A DNA stretch of 64,000 nt from UJ101 sp047975265 (lineage in GTDB: Bacteria; Bacteroidota; Bacteroidia; Flavobacteriales; UJ101). Below, one piece after another: positions 44,274 through 53,575 of this stretch. Each line of letters begins with the position of its first letter. Position 1 is the first letter of the stretch. Position numbers and translations under genes: made by a program. The notes beneath the pieces were generated by a model, which saw only the letters and a list, made by a program, of their open reading frames with translations, had not been told where the DNA came from and searched no databases. The stretch lies in assembly GCA_047975265.1 (NCBI GenBank), contig JBKEDE010000011.1, positions 62,001-126,000 of the forward strand, written 5' to 3'.

Positions 44274-44281
44274 CAAATATA
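44274..44281 (-). promoter_or_regulatory. Candidate -7 element very close to the start codon
   Basis: Minus strand TATATTTG ends only seven bases before the ATG at 44266, so the transcript would be almost leaderless. Confidence 0.4.
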
Positions 44282-44316
44282 AAAAAAATAGTGCAAAAAA
44301 AAATTCTATTAAAAAG

Positions 44317-45321
44317 TTATTTTTTATAAACAATTTCTGAGAACTTTTTTTTCTTTTTCACAAAATATTCCCAAACAATCCAATCAGAAAATAAAAAATA
44401 AGTAAGTTGATGACAATCAGTTCTTTTTTTATAGGTTTTAAATAAAAATCTATAAAAACTAAAATGAGCTTTTAGAATAGCAAATACATGATTTAGTTGC
44501 CCTTGAAATAAAAATTTAAATCCGGCTAATCCGTCTAAACACAGGCGAATAAAAATTTTAAAAACGACTTCTTTTAAAGGTAAGTTTTTTAATAGATTAA
44601 ACAAGCTGTTTCTAAAATTTAAAAAGGTTTTTCGAGGATTTGTATTAAAAAGTGTCGCACCTCCCAAATGATACACTACGGAACGATGTGTGTAGTAAAT
44701 TTTATTTCCTTTATTCTTTAACCGCCAACACAAATCAATTTCTTCTTGATGAGCAAAATAATCTTCATCTAATCCTCCCATTTCGTCATATTTTTCTTTA
44801 CGAATAAAAAATGCCGCACCAGAAGCCCAAAAAATTTCAGTTTCATTATCATATTGTCCAAAATCTTCTTCTACGGTATTAAAAATTCGCCCTCTACAAA
44901 ACGGATATCCTAATGAATCTAAAAAACCTCCGGCGGCTCCGGCATACTCAAAATGTGTCTTTTTCTTAAAATCTAATATTTTAGGTTGAATAACCGAAAT
45001 TGTTTGATCATTCTTAAAAAGTTTTTCAATCGGTTTTATCCAATTTTCTGTAACCTCTACATCTGAGTTTAATAAACAGATAATATCCGTGTTAATTTGT
45101 TTTATTCCTTCGTTATAACCTTTTGAAAAGCCATAATTTTCTTTATTTCGAATAATTTGAACGTTGGGGTAATTTTCTTTTAAAAAAGTAACCGAATCAT
45201 CTGTTGAAGCATTATCAATAACATAAATTTGGGCTTCTTGAGAATATTGTACCACTGAAGGCAAAAATTGTTGAAGTAATTTTTTCCCGTTCCAATTTAA
45301 TATAGCAATGGCTGTTTTCAA
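44317..45321 (-). CDS. Glycosyltransferase family 2
   Basis: A 334-residue GT-A enzyme. It opens MKTAIAILNWNGKKLLQQFL, with VIDNASTDDSVTFLKENYP, the metal-binding DxD-type segment LLNSDVEVTENW, and ASGAAFFIRKEKYDEMGGLDEDYFAHQEEIDLCWR split over the acceptor and catalytic-base region. Relatives are rhamnosyl-type transferases. Its ATG overlaps the stop of the acyltransferase gene by four bases, so it is coupled to lipid A or lipid biosynthesis; a role in LPS is inferred. Confidence 0.9.
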   Translation of the reverse strand: MKTAIAILNWNGKKLLQQFLPSVVQYSQEAQIYVIDNASTDDSVTFLKENYPNVQIIRNKENYGFSKGYNEGIKQINTDIICLLNSDVEVTENWIKPIEKLFKNDQTISVIQPKILDFKKKTHFEYAGAAGGFLDSLGYPFCRGRIFNTVEEDFGQYDNETEIFWASGAAFFIRKEKYDEMGGLDEDYFAHQEEIDLCWRLKNKGNKIYYTHRSVVYHLGGATLFNTNPRKTFLNFRNSLFNLLKNLPLKEVVFKIFIRLCLDGLAGFKFLFQGQLNHVFAILKAHFSFYRFLFKTYKKRTDCHQLTYFLFSDWIVWEYFVKKKKKFSEIVYKK

Positions 45322-46184
45322 AAATCAATTCCTTTTTTGGATTTCCACCGTTTATGAGACCACAACCAGTTGTCGGGATTACGTTGAATGGTTTGAGTCA
45401 AATGGTCGAAAAATGCGTGTACCAATTCGTTTTTTTCAAATTTTATGCCATTACGAGGTTTTATTTCATGAAATGTTGTTTGATAATAGCCTCTTTTTAA
45501 TTTGACCATATCAACATATAAAGGAATTTGATTGTATTTGTTAACAATATCTTCGTAGCCTCTGTACACAGGTGTTTCTTGGTTTAAAAATGGTAATGAA
45601 TATTTTATAGTTCCTTTTTTAGGGCTTTGGTCTGATAGAAAATAAAGTATGTGCTTACCATTATTTGGAATGGAAACAATTCTTCGTAATGTCAATTTTG
45701 CAGGAATTCCTTCGGCGTTAAATCGACCTCTAAATTGATTGATTTTATCGTTGAGAAACTTATTCCTCAATGGTTTATAAATATAATAAAATCCTTCATA
45801 ATCAGTTTGTAACATCAAGCTGGAATACCATTCAAAATTAAATACATGCCCTGATAAAGCCATAATGTTTCTTTCTTCACTAGAAGGAATTTCTTCAATA
45901 TTTGTAAAAATCATTCTCTTTCTAAATTCTTCCTCTGAAATGGTTAATCCTTTTATATTTTCAACCAAATAGTCAGAGAGATTTTTATGAAATTTTTTAA
46001 TGATTTTTTTTCGTTCTTCTTCTGTTTTTTCAGGAAAAGATTTTGCTATATTTTCTGTTATGATTTTCCTTCTATAACGAATTATATAATAATTCATAAA
46101 GAATAAAACATCTGAGAGGGCATACAATACACTGAAAGGTAGTCTGGAAACACCTAAAATAAAATAAAAAAGAATTCTTTCCAT
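45318..46184 (-). CDS. LpxL-like lipid A/lysophospholipid acyltransferase
   Basis: A 288-residue membrane-anchored acyltransferase with an N-terminal hydrophobic helix (residues 5-35), the HX4E catalytic pair His113 and Glu118 in SGHVFNFEW, and FLSDQSPKKGTIKYSLPFLN as the acyl-binding region. The HX4E (instead of HX4D) form is known in LpxL enzymes. It should add a secondary acyl chain to lipid A or a related lipid. It overlaps the glycosyltransferase by four bases. Confidence 0.88.
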   Translation of the reverse strand: MERILFYFILGVSRLPFSVLYALSDVLFFMNYYIIRYRRKIITENIAKSFPEKTEEERKKIIKKFHKNLSDYLVENIKGLTISEEEFRKRMIFTNIEEIPSSEERNIMALSGHVFNFEWYSSLMLQTDYEGFYYIYKPLRNKFLNDKINQFRGRFNAEGIPAKLTLRRIVSIPNNGKHILYFLSDQSPKKGTIKYSLPFLNQETPVYRGYEDIVNKYNQIPLYVDMVKLKRGYYQTTFHEIKPRNGIKFEKNELVHAFFDHLTQTIQRNPDNWLWSHKRWKSKKGIDF

Positions 46185-46241
46185 AATACAAATATCAAAA
46201 AAGTCATGAAATAAATAAAATCTGTTGCCAATTTTAAACTT

Positions 46242-46955
46242 TTACTCTTCGTTCTTTTTCTTTATTTTTTTCTTAAACAGAGGAATCTTGTAATTTAAAC
46301 TTACATTTATCCAAGCATTTGCATTGTTTATATTATCTCCAAAACCGGGAATAATAATTGATTCAACACCTGCTTGTTTACTATAATTAATTAATATTTT
46401 CGGACGAATGGAAGTATCTAAGAAAAATCCTGTATTCCATAATTCTTTACGAGCACCTACAACCAGTTCAATCCATCTGGCAGATAAAGTTTCTCTTCCT
46501 AATCCTGAGGTACTTTGTTGTACCGTTACATTGCCTTCCTCATCTCTTATGGTTAAAGGGTAGGCATTGATTTGTTGATTATACGACGTAAAGGCACAAC
46601 GGATTCCTGCATAGAAAAAATCATCTTCACTATAATCCGTTTCGTTAAAAGACCAATTTGCTCCAATTTTGTAATAGGTTCCATTCACATCTACATCCCA
46701 ATTTACTTTTGAATAATTATTTTTTTGATAGCCTGCTTCTAATGCAAGATGTATTTTTTTGTACAAACGCATATTGGCATTAAATTCGTATCCGTTGGAC
46801 TTATCCCAAATACCGGTTAGAGGAGCCATTAAATCTCCTCCGATAAATAATTTATACTTTTTTTCTTTCACCTCAACTGTATCTTTTTTAACCTGAGCAT
46901 GATACATTACAGATAAAAAACTAAAAATAAACAAACATATGAGCCTCTGCTTCAT
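46242..46955 (-). CDS. DUF6048-type outer-membrane protein
   Basis: A 237-residue protein with signal peptide (MKQRLICLFIFSFLSVMYHAQ) and amphipathic strands (KLFIGGDLMAPLTGIWDKSN, FFYAGIRCAFTSYNQQI, IELVVGARKELWNTGFFLD, WINVSLNYKIPLFKKK), fitting the DUF6048 barrel family. It overlaps the DUF6452 gene by 35 bases, an unusually deep overlap, so expression of the two is tied. Function unknown. Confidence 0.78.
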   Translation of the reverse strand: MKQRLICLFIFSFLSVMYHAQVKKDTVEVKEKKYKLFIGGDLMAPLTGIWDKSNGYEFNANMRLYKKIHLALEAGYQKNNYSKVNWDVDVNGTYYKIGANWSFNETDYSEDDFFYAGIRCAFTSYNQQINAYPLTIRDEEGNVTVQQSTSGLGRETLSARWIELVVGARKELWNTGFFLDTSIRPKILINYSKQAGVESIIIPGFGDNINNANAWINVSLNYKIPLFKKKIKKKNEE

Positions 46956-47418
46956 TTACAATATCAATTTGATGATTGGTTTTTATTAAATTAGGATTAA
47001 ACTCTAATTTCTTTATATTTTTACCGGTCGTTTCCAAAACAGCATTTACATCAGTATAATCAACTCTAAATCCACATCCTTTCGAAACGTATTCTTCTTT
47101 TCGCGTAAAAGTGAATGTTATGGTATCTATTTCCACCGCATTGGTTGAAGTTTTGTAAAACAATGTATCAACTTCATTTTTTAAAGAAAGAGGTATTTGA
47201 ATAGAATCTTGAGATGAAAACGAATAATTGTTAAACTCAGTGGTTGAGATTACACCCGATTGACTTGAAACTTCATTCGTTGCTTGATTATAAAATTTTA
47301 TAATCAAACGAGGTGTAGTACCTTCTCCACAAACTTCTGTATCATCTTCACAAGAAATTAATGTAAAAAAAACAAAAAATATAATGCTTGATATATAATA
47401 GATTTTTTTCATATTCAC
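46921..47418 (-). CDS. DUF6452-type lipoprotein
   Basis: A 165-residue lipoprotein (lipobox LISC) with an acidic CEDDTEVCGEGTTPRLIIKF start and a beta-rich body. The adjacent pair DUF6452-DUF6048 is, as I recall, conserved in flavobacteria. The domain assignment is from pattern memory. The C-terminal 12 codons overlap the next gene's signal peptide in another frame. Confidence 0.75.
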   Translation of the reverse strand: MNMKKIYYISSIIFFVFFTLISCEDDTEVCGEGTTPRLIIKFYNQATNEVSSQSGVISTTEFNNYSFSSQDSIQIPLSLKNEVDTLFYKTSTNAVEIDTITFTFTRKEEYVSKGCGFRVDYTDVNAVLETTGKNIKKLEFNPNLIKTNHQIDIVNEAEAHMFVYF

Positions 47419-47423
47419 TTCAA

Positions 47424-47714
47424 TTAAAGCATCATAACTCCCTCTATTTCAGAAACTTGTTTGTATTTTTCAATAACACTTTCAGCATCTAACATATAAA
47501 CTCGAATCGTTAAAGCGGTATATTTACCATTTTTTGATTCTTTTGAAGAAATAACCGGACGCATTCCATCAAAAACTTTTTGTACTTCTGCCAATTTTCT
47601 GTTATCCGATGTTACAATAAATTTATAACGGTAATCAGAAGGAAAAGAAACAGACTCCTCCAACCGTTTTTTAAAACGTTTGTAAAAATCTTCCGGATTT
47701 TCCTTTTCGTTCAT
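47424..47714 (-). CDS. DUF493 (YbeD-like) family protein
   Basis: A 96-residue cytosolic protein. The sequence SFPSDYRYKFIVTSDNRKLA and GKYTALTIRVYMLDAESVIE matches DUF493 (E. coli YbeD) proteins, small alpha/beta folds resembling ACT-type regulatory domains. No enzymatic residues. It lies five bases before the DUF6452 gene and may be the first gene of that operon. Confidence 0.8.
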   Translation of the reverse strand: MNEKENPEDFYKRFKKRLEESVSFPSDYRYKFIVTSDNRKLAEVQKVFDGMRPVISSKESKNGKYTALTIRVYMLDAESVIEKYKQVSEIEGVMML

Positions 47715-47886
47715 GAAATATTGAATATACTTAATAAAACGGTAAAATTAAACAAAAAATATCAAACATTTTACCAAACCATAAAATGTTTCTTTATATT
47801 TGTTTTCAAGAAAATCCTGTTGTAAAATGGAATTTTATGCATCGTTTTATTCCTAAAATAACCTTCAAACAAATTGAATACGGTTC

Positions 47887-49593
47887 ATGAATAGCACTAC
47901 TCCCATATCTATTTTAAAACAATATTGGAATTATAACCAATTTAGACCTTTTCAAGAAGAAATAATTCAATCTATTATTAATCAGAAGGATACATTAGGG
48001 CTCTTAGCGACAGGAGGAGGAAAATCTATTTGTTTTCAAGTTCCGGGATTTTTTTTTGAAGGAATTACCTTGGTCATTACACCTTTAATTGCTTTGATGA
48101 AGGATCAGGTAGAAAACCTGCAAAAACGAAAGATAAAAGCCCGATACATCAGCACTGATTTTACGTATAAAGAAATTGATCAAATTTTGGATGAATGCAT
48201 TTATAACTCTGTAAAATTTTTATATATAGCTCCTGAGCGAATCCAAACAGAAATTTTTCAAGTTCGGGTTCAAAAAATGCCTGTTTCTCAAATTGTTATA
48301 GACGAAGCCCACTGTATTTCTCAATGGGGAAATGATTTCAGACCTTCATATTTAAAAATTAATATCTTACGCAATATTTTTCCTAAAGTTCCTTTTTTGG
48401 CTTTAACTGCTACAGCCACTCCTAAAGTTGTTTCAGATATTCAAAAAAAGTTGCATTTTAAAAAAAAACATGTCATCAAAAGCTCATTTGAGCGGAAAAA
48501 TCTGTTCTTTGAAGTAATTTATACAGAAAATAAACTTCACGATTTGATTCAACTTTTAAAAAACAAAAAAGAATCTGCTATTGTGTATGTACGAAATCGA
48601 CGAAACACTCAGGAAGTTTCAGAATATTTAAACAGTTTTTCCATTTCTTCTGATTTTTACCATGCCGGATTGAGTATAGAAGAAAAAAATCAAAAGGAAC
48701 AAAACTGGAAAACAGAAAAAACGCCTGTAATTGTATCAACCAACGCCTTTGGAATGGGAATTGATAAACCCAATGTCCAAATGGTTATACATTATGATTT
48801 GCCGGATACTATTGAAGCCTATTATCAAGAAGCCGGACGAGCCGGACGAGATTTGAAAAATGCCCGATGTGTTCTTTTATATAATAAATCGTATGATTTT
48901 GAGAAAGTTAAAAAGCGTTTTATTACAAGTTATCCAACTAAAAAAGAGTATCAACAAATTATAACGTTGCTGTTTAATTATACACAAATTGCTATGGGAG
49001 AACTCCCTGACCGTATTTTTGAAATCGATTTGAAACAATTTGAAAAAAAACTAAAAATTCCTTTGCTAAAAATTCATCATACCTTAGAGTTTTTGCATCG
49101 GTCGGGTATTTTAGTGTTCAAAAAAAACGAACAAAGAAGTTCTTTAAAAATTAAAGCTCATCCAAAAAATGTTGAAAATTATCCTCTGTTGAATTTATTG
49201 GTGAGATCATATCCGGGAATTTTTTCAGAATTACAACTCATTAACGAATATGAATTAGCCAAAAAATTAACTATTCGGTATAAAAAGGTTTTTCAGGCAC
49301 TTCAAATGTATCAATTACAAAACATCATTGAATATCATCCCGCATTGTCAAACCAAATTTTATTTTTGGAGCAACGTGATGATAATCACATAAAAAACAG
49401 ACTTTGGAAAGAATTTGAACTCTTTTTGCTAAATAAAACACAAATGCAAGCCCAAATGCTTCAATATCCGTTAAGCAAGCAATGTAGGGTACAATTTATT
49501 TTAAATTATTTTGGAGAAAAATTAAATGCCCAATGCATGCAATGTGATAATTGTAAACAATCTACACACTCTTTCTTGAAAAATATTCTGTAG
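47887..49593 (+). CDS. recQ: RecQ-family ATP-dependent DNA helicase (short form)
   Basis: A 568-residue 3'-5' helicase. Motif I TGGGKS (42-47), DEAHCISQWGNDFRP, LALTATATP and YYQEAGRAGRD (motif VI) are all present. The C-terminal zinc cysteines CMQCDNC are at the very end, and there is no HRDC domain after them, making it shorter than E. coli RecQ (about 610). Such short RecQ proteins paired with fmt are, to my knowledge, common in flavobacteria. The fmt gene follows after 33 bases. Confidence 0.93.
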   Translation: MNSTTPISILKQYWNYNQFRPFQEEIIQSIINQKDTLGLLATGGGKSICFQVPGFFFEGITLVITPLIALMKDQVENLQKRKIKARYISTDFTYKEIDQILDECIYNSVKFLYIAPERIQTEIFQVRVQKMPVSQIVIDEAHCISQWGNDFRPSYLKINILRNIFPKVPFLALTATATPKVVSDIQKKLHFKKKHVIKSSFERKNLFFEVIYTENKLHDLIQLLKNKKESAIVYVRNRRNTQEVSEYLNSFSISSDFYHAGLSIEEKNQKEQNWKTEKTPVIVSTNAFGMGIDKPNVQMVIHYDLPDTIEAYYQEAGRAGRDLKNARCVLLYNKSYDFEKVKKRFITSYPTKKEYQQIITLLFNYTQIAMGELPDRIFEIDLKQFEKKLKIPLLKIHHTLEFLHRSGILVFKKNEQRSSLKIKAHPKNVENYPLLNLLVRSYPGIFSELQLINEYELAKKLTIRYKKVFQALQMYQLQNIIEYHPALSNQILFLEQRDDNHIKNRLWKEFELFLLNKTQMQAQMLQYPLSKQCRVQFILNYFGEKLNAQCMQCDNCKQSTHSFLKNIL

Positions 49594-49626
49594 TTTTGTT
49601 AATCTTAGAAAAATAAAAATTGTAAA

Positions 49627-50583
49627 ATGAATACAGCTATACGCATTATTTTTATGGGAACACCTGATTTTGCTACGGGATGTTTAAAGAAACTGGTTGA
49701 AAATCATTATAATGTAGTGGGCGTTGTTACCGTTTCCGATAAGCCTGCAGGACGAGGGAAAAAAATAGCCGAATCTTCTGTAAAAAAATATGCAAAAGAA
49801 CAAAACCTGACACTTTTACAACCTACCCATTTGAAAGATGAAAATTTTATAAAAGAATTAAAAAATTTAAAACCTGATTTACAAATAGTTGTAGCCTTCA
49901 GAATGCTTCCGGAAGTAGTTTGGAAAATTCCCGCTTTAGGAACATTTAATTTGCATGCATCACTTTTACCTGATTACCGTGGTGCTGCTCCTATTAATTG
50001 GGCAATTATCAATGGAGAAAAAAAATCAGGTGTAACTACTTTTATGATTGATGAAAAAATAGATACCGGTGAAATTTTATTACAAGATAAAGTTTCCATT
50101 ACAGAAAATATGACCGCCGGTGAGTTACATGATAGATTATTACAAACAGGTTCAGAACTAATTTTAAAAACAGTTCATGGACTTATCAATAAAAATATAG
50201 AACCCAAACCCCAACCGTCTAAAGGTTTTTTAAAAAAAGCACCTAAAATCTTTAAAGACGATTGTAAAATAAATTGGAACGATTCTTTAGAAAATATTCA
50301 TAATTTTATCAGAGGATTGTCTCCTTATCCGGGAGCATGGACTGAATTAGTTTTAAATAATGAAATACATTTTTTTAAGATTTTAAAGACTGAAAAATCA
50401 AACCAAAACCATTCGTATAAAGTCGGAACGGTCTTAATAGATAAAAAAATATTTTCCATTGCTGTTAAAAATGGTTTTATCAATATATTAACAGGTCAAA
50501 TTCAAGGTAAAAAGGTGCAAAATTCTCTTAATTTAATCAATGGAATAGTTAATTGCCGTACAATTAACATAAAAAAGTGTTAA
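49627..50583 (+). CDS. fmt: Methionyl-tRNA formyltransferase
   Basis: A 318-residue enzyme that formylates initiator Met-tRNA. The N-terminal domain shows MGTPDFATGCLKKLVENHY and the catalytic N-H-D triad region FNLHASLLPDYRGAAPINWA, DEKIDTGEILLQ. The C-terminal domain follows (NFIRGLSPYPGAWTEL). Length is normal. It lies 33 bases after recQ and 117 before hup. Confidence 0.96.
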   Translation: MNTAIRIIFMGTPDFATGCLKKLVENHYNVVGVVTVSDKPAGRGKKIAESSVKKYAKEQNLTLLQPTHLKDENFIKELKNLKPDLQIVVAFRMLPEVVWKIPALGTFNLHASLLPDYRGAAPINWAIINGEKKSGVTTFMIDEKIDTGEILLQDKVSITENMTAGELHDRLLQTGSELILKTVHGLINKNIEPKPQPSKGFLKKAPKIFKDDCKINWNDSLENIHNFIRGLSPYPGAWTELVLNNEIHFFKILKTEKSNQNHSYKVGTVLIDKKIFSIAVKNGFINILTGQIQGKKVQNSLNLINGIVNCRTINIKKC

Positions 50584-50629
50584 AAAAGGCTATTTGTTTA
50601 AAAATCAGGTTATTTTTTTCTTGCTTTTG

Positions 50630-50660
50630 TTTGGATACTATTATTTATAGTCTATATTTG
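50630..50660 (+). promoter_or_regulatory. Strong housekeeping promoter for hup
   Basis: TTTG (50630-50633), a 19-base spacer, and TATATTTG (50653-50660) exactly fit the Bacteroidota consensus. The transcript would start about 50667, 34 bases before the ATG. Confidence 0.75.
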
Positions 50661-50700
50661 CTCTATTATTAATTTTTTATAATTTTAAAAAAATAGAACT

Positions 50701-50973
50701 ATGAACAAGTCAGAATTAGTTGATGCGATGGCGGCTGACGCTGGAATTTCAAAAGTGGCAGCAAAAAAAGCTTTAGATTCATTTACAAAAAATGTAACAA
50801 AAGCTCTAAAAAAAGGTGATAAAGTTGCTTTAATAGGATTTGGTACTTTTTCTACTTCTAAAAGAAGTAAAAGAGAGGGAATTAACCCAAGAACAAAGGC
50901 TAAGATCGTAATTCCTGCAAAAACTGTTGCTAAGTTTAAACCAGGATCTGAGTTAGCAAAATCAGTTAAGTAA
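50701..50973 (+). CDS. hup: HU-family DNA-binding protein
   Basis: A 90-residue histone-like protein: MNKSELVDAMAADAGISKVA, ALKKGDKVALIGFGTFSTSK, then the DNA-grasping arm REGINPRTKAKIVIPAKTVA with the bend-inducing proline, and the end FKPGSELAKSVK. HU binds and bends DNA without sequence specificity. It has its own promoter and terminator. Confidence 0.96.
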   Translation: MNKSELVDAMAADAGISKVAAKKALDSFTKNVTKALKKGDKVALIGFGTFSTSKRSKREGINPRTKAKIVIPAKTVAKFKPGSELAKSVK

Positions 50974-50994
50974 ATTTACTTTACTAAAGAAAAT

Positions 50995-51030
50995 AAAGCC
51001 GTCTTAAAATTAATTTTAGGACGGTTTTCG
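50995..51030 (+). terminator. Terminator of hup
   Basis: CCGTC (50999-51003) plus TAAAAT pairs with ATTTTA plus GACGG (51013-51024) with one bulge, flanked by A and T runs. It may also serve the convergent aminotransferase gene. Confidence 0.8.
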
Positions 51031-51056
51031 TTTATAAAAAATATTCTTCTTTAATT

Positions 51057-52190
51057 TTATCCTAAAAATTCCAACACTTTTTGTGTAATAAAACTTAACT
51101 GTTTTCGATCCAATTCCGTATGCATCGGTAAAGAGATGACTTCTTGAACCAATTGATTGGTTACGGTAAAATCATTTTCGCTATATTGATCTGATGCATA
51201 GGCTTTTTGAGAATGTAATGGTACCGGATAATAAATAGCATTTGGAATATCGTGATCTAACAAAAATTGATGCAATCCATTACGATCACCTCCATTAACA
51301 ATTCGCAATGTATATTGATGAAATACATGAGTGGTTTTATCAGAATTACGAATCGGTGTAATAATTTTGTTGGAAGCAGCAAATTCTTGATCATAAAAAT
51401 CAGCAGCTTGTTGGCGTGCCTTATTATATTGATCCAAATAAGGCAATTTAATTCTTAAAATAGCCGCTTGTATAGAATCTAACCGTGAGTTAACCCCTAC
51501 CACATCATGATAATAACGTTTATACATTCCATGATTTACTACTCCTCGTGCAATTTGAGCTAATTGATCATCATTTGTAAAAATAGCTCCTCCATCTCCA
51601 TAACAACCTAAATTCTTGGAAGGAAAGAAAGAGGTACATCCAAAATGCCCTATCGTTCCGGTTTTTTTTGTAGTTCCATCTGCAAAAATATAATCTGAAC
51701 CAATAGCTTGAGCCGTATCTTCAATAACATATAGATTGTGTTTTTGAGCCATTTCCATAACGGCATCCATGTTAGCACACTGCCCGAATAAATGAACAGG
51801 AACAATGGCTTTAGTTTTGGGTGTTATTGCTTTTTCCAAAGCTTCAATGTTCATGTTAAATGTATTAATATCAACATCGATTAAAACAGGTTTTAATTGT
51901 AGTAAAGCGATGACTTCAACAGTTGCAGCAAAAGTAAAATCAACGGTAATTACTTCATCTTGGGGCTGTAAGCCTAAACTCATCATAGCAATTTGCAAAG
52001 CATCCGTTCCATTTGCACAAGGAATAACATGCTTAACAGCTAAATAATCTTCTAAATCTTTTTGAAAAGCATGAACTTCGGGACCATTAATAAAAGCTCC
52101 GGATTCAATTACATTGAGAATGGATTGATCAACTTGATTTTTTATATGTTGGTACTGACCTTTAAGATCAACCATTTGTATTTTTTTCAT
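51057..52190 (-). CDS. DegT/DnrJ/EryC1-family sugar aminotransferase
   Basis: About 377 residues. The start MKKIQMVDLKGQYQHIKNQV (52190) is preferred over an in-frame ATG at 52217, because the TATATTTG element at 52222-52215 overlaps the longer version. PLP enzyme motifs: NGTDALQIAMMSLGLQPQDE, EDTAQAIGS, and the PLP lysine in FFPSKNLGCYGDGGA. It makes an amino-sugar nucleotide for surface glycans (for example 3- or 4-amino sugars), but the substrate cannot be told. It stands alone, so its pathway partners are elsewhere. Confidence 0.9.
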   Translation of the reverse strand: MKKIQMVDLKGQYQHIKNQVDQSILNVIESGAFINGPEVHAFQKDLEDYLAVKHVIPCANGTDALQIAMMSLGLQPQDEVITVDFTFAATVEVIALLQLKPVLIDVDINTFNMNIEALEKAITPKTKAIVPVHLFGQCANMDAVMEMAQKHNLYVIEDTAQAIGSDYIFADGTTKKTGTIGHFGCTSFFPSKNLGCYGDGGAIFTNDDQLAQIARGVVNHGMYKRYYHDVVGVNSRLDSIQAAILRIKLPYLDQYNKARQQAADFYDQEFAASNKIITPIRNSDKTTHVFHQYTLRIVNGGDRNGLHQFLLDHDIPNAIYYPVPLHSQKAYASDQYSENDFTVTNQLVQEVISLPMHTELDRKQLSFITQKVLEFLG

Positions 52191-52214
52191 ATTTACCATA
52201 AAAAATTCTACAAA

Positions 52215-52222
52215 CAAATATA
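52215..52222 (-). promoter_or_regulatory. Candidate -7 element of the aminotransferase gene
   Basis: Minus strand TATATTTG matches TAnnTTTG, 24 bases before the ATG at 52190; it decides the start codon. Confidence 0.5.
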
Positions 52223-52293
52223 CTAATTAACTCTATAAAGGAAAGATTAAAATAAATTAATAAATTTTGTTATGGTCTTAGCCAAACAAATAA

Positions 52294-52590
52294 TTAAATG
52301 ATAATGGATAAGATTATAGATTTTATAATTAATTCTTTTTGGGGAAGATTACACCTTATCAAAAGTAATGGTTGTGTATCTGCACGTGATACAACCGTAT
52401 AATTGATTTCCTTAGAGCTATAAAATCTATCCATAAAGGCTTTTTTAGTCTTAAAATACCTTTCGATAAGCTCTGCATGTCCTTCCGATATTCTTTTATT
52501 GAATTTTTCAAAATTCGAATAATGACAATGAACCGATATTTCAAAAGTTAAAGAACTGTGTTCTTCAAGAAAACATAGAATATCATCCAA
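52294..52590 (-). pseudogene. Degenerate OmpA-C-like fragment truncated at a repeat end
   Basis: The open frame reads LEEHSSLTFEISVHCHYSNF, then NKRISEGHAELIERYFKTKK and DRFYSS, which resembles an OmpA C-terminal domain (E-I-x-x-H, YN-x-x-LS-x-x-RA-x-x-V) but without the conserved DNRGS core. After TQPLLLIR the frame runs directly into CNLPQK, encoded by the repeat end at 52336-52353, and then into AT-rich DNA. The 5' portion of the parental gene is missing. Identification is tentative. Confidence 0.4.
52336..52353 (+). repeat. Isolated MITE/IS end (type B)
   Basis: TTTTTGGGGAAGATTACA is identical over 18 bases to the right arm of the element at 17118-17179. No partner arm is seen within the neighbouring sequence, so this is a solo end or an older deletion remnant. 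Confidence 0.55.
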
Positions 52591-52643
52591 TTGCAGAAAT
52601 GATTGTTTTCATATTATTTAGATTTTGTAAAAATCTATCTATT

Positions 52644-53561
52644 TTACTTTACCACAAATTGAAGCCCTTCACGAGCCAATTCAACTTTCTTAAATTTACG
52701 CTGAGCTTCTTCTTTAAATTTATCCAAATCTAAATACCGACCGGAAAAATGCCCTATAATCAATTTTCTTACTTTAGCTTCTAAAGCAATCTGAGCAGCT
52801 TCTAAAGCTGTAGAATGTCCTGTTTTTTTTGTTAAAGCTTTTTTATCTTCTAAAAAAGTAGCTTCATGATATAATAAATCAACATTCTTTATCAAAGGGA
52901 TTATAGATGGATTAAAACATGTATCGGAACAAAAAGCGTAAGTTAAAGGCTTTGGAGGATCAAAAGTTAATATTTCATTACATATTATTTCTCCATTTTG
53001 TAATACATAATCTTTTCCGTTTTTTAAATTTTGATAATCACAAACTTCAATTTCAGGATATTGGGAGACAGCATCAATATTAATTCCTCTTTTTTTGATT
53101 TTTTCTTTAAAAAGATAACCGTTACAATAGGTTCTATGCTTTAAAGGAATGGTAAAAACTTCCACTTGATGATCTTCAAAAATTAATTCAGATTCTGTTG
53201 ATTCCAGTTCATGATAATAAATAACAAATGTTTTGTACGATTGTGTTAATTTTAATTGAACTTCTATGATTTCTCGAATACCTTTTGGTCCGTAAATATG
53301 TAAATCTTCTACTCTTCCTAATAATTGAAATGTAGAAACTAAACCAATCAATCCAAAAAAATGATCACCGTGAAGATGTGATATAAAAATATGATGAATT
53401 TTATTAATTTTAGCCCGATATTTTCTTAATTGCATTTGGGTTCCTTCACCACAATCGATTAAAAAATACCGATCGGCAAACTGTAAATATTGTGCCGTAG
53501 GATAAGAATTAGCCGTAGGTGTTGCAGCATTGCAACCTAAAATTGTTAATTTAAAACTCAT
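52644..53561 (-). CDS. rnz: Ribonuclease Z
   Basis: A 305-residue metallo-beta-lactamase-fold endonuclease that trims tRNA 3' ends. The zinc motif SHLHGDHFFGL (HxHxDH at 62-67), the phosphate-binding FLIDCGEGTQMQL, and DLLYHEATF with SRALEAA-like TGHSTALEAAQIA are conserved, together with the late histidine GHFSGRY. Length is normal. It follows glgC by 14 bases on the same strand. Confidence 0.95.
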   Translation of the reverse strand: MSFKLTILGCNAATPTANSYPTAQYLQFADRYFLIDCGEGTQMQLRKYRAKINKIHHIFISHLHGDHFFGLIGLVSTFQLLGRVEDLHIYGPKGIREIIEVQLKLTQSYKTFVIYYHELESTESELIFEDHQVEVFTIPLKHRTYCNGYLFKEKIKKRGINIDAVSQYPEIEVCDYQNLKNGKDYVLQNGEIICNEILTFDPPKPLTYAFCSDTCFNPSIIPLIKNVDLLYHEATFLEDKKALTKKTGHSTALEAAQIALEAKVRKLIIGHFSGRYLDLDKFKEEAQRKFKKVELAREGLQFVVK

Positions 53562-53575
53562 TCTCTTTTAATTAT

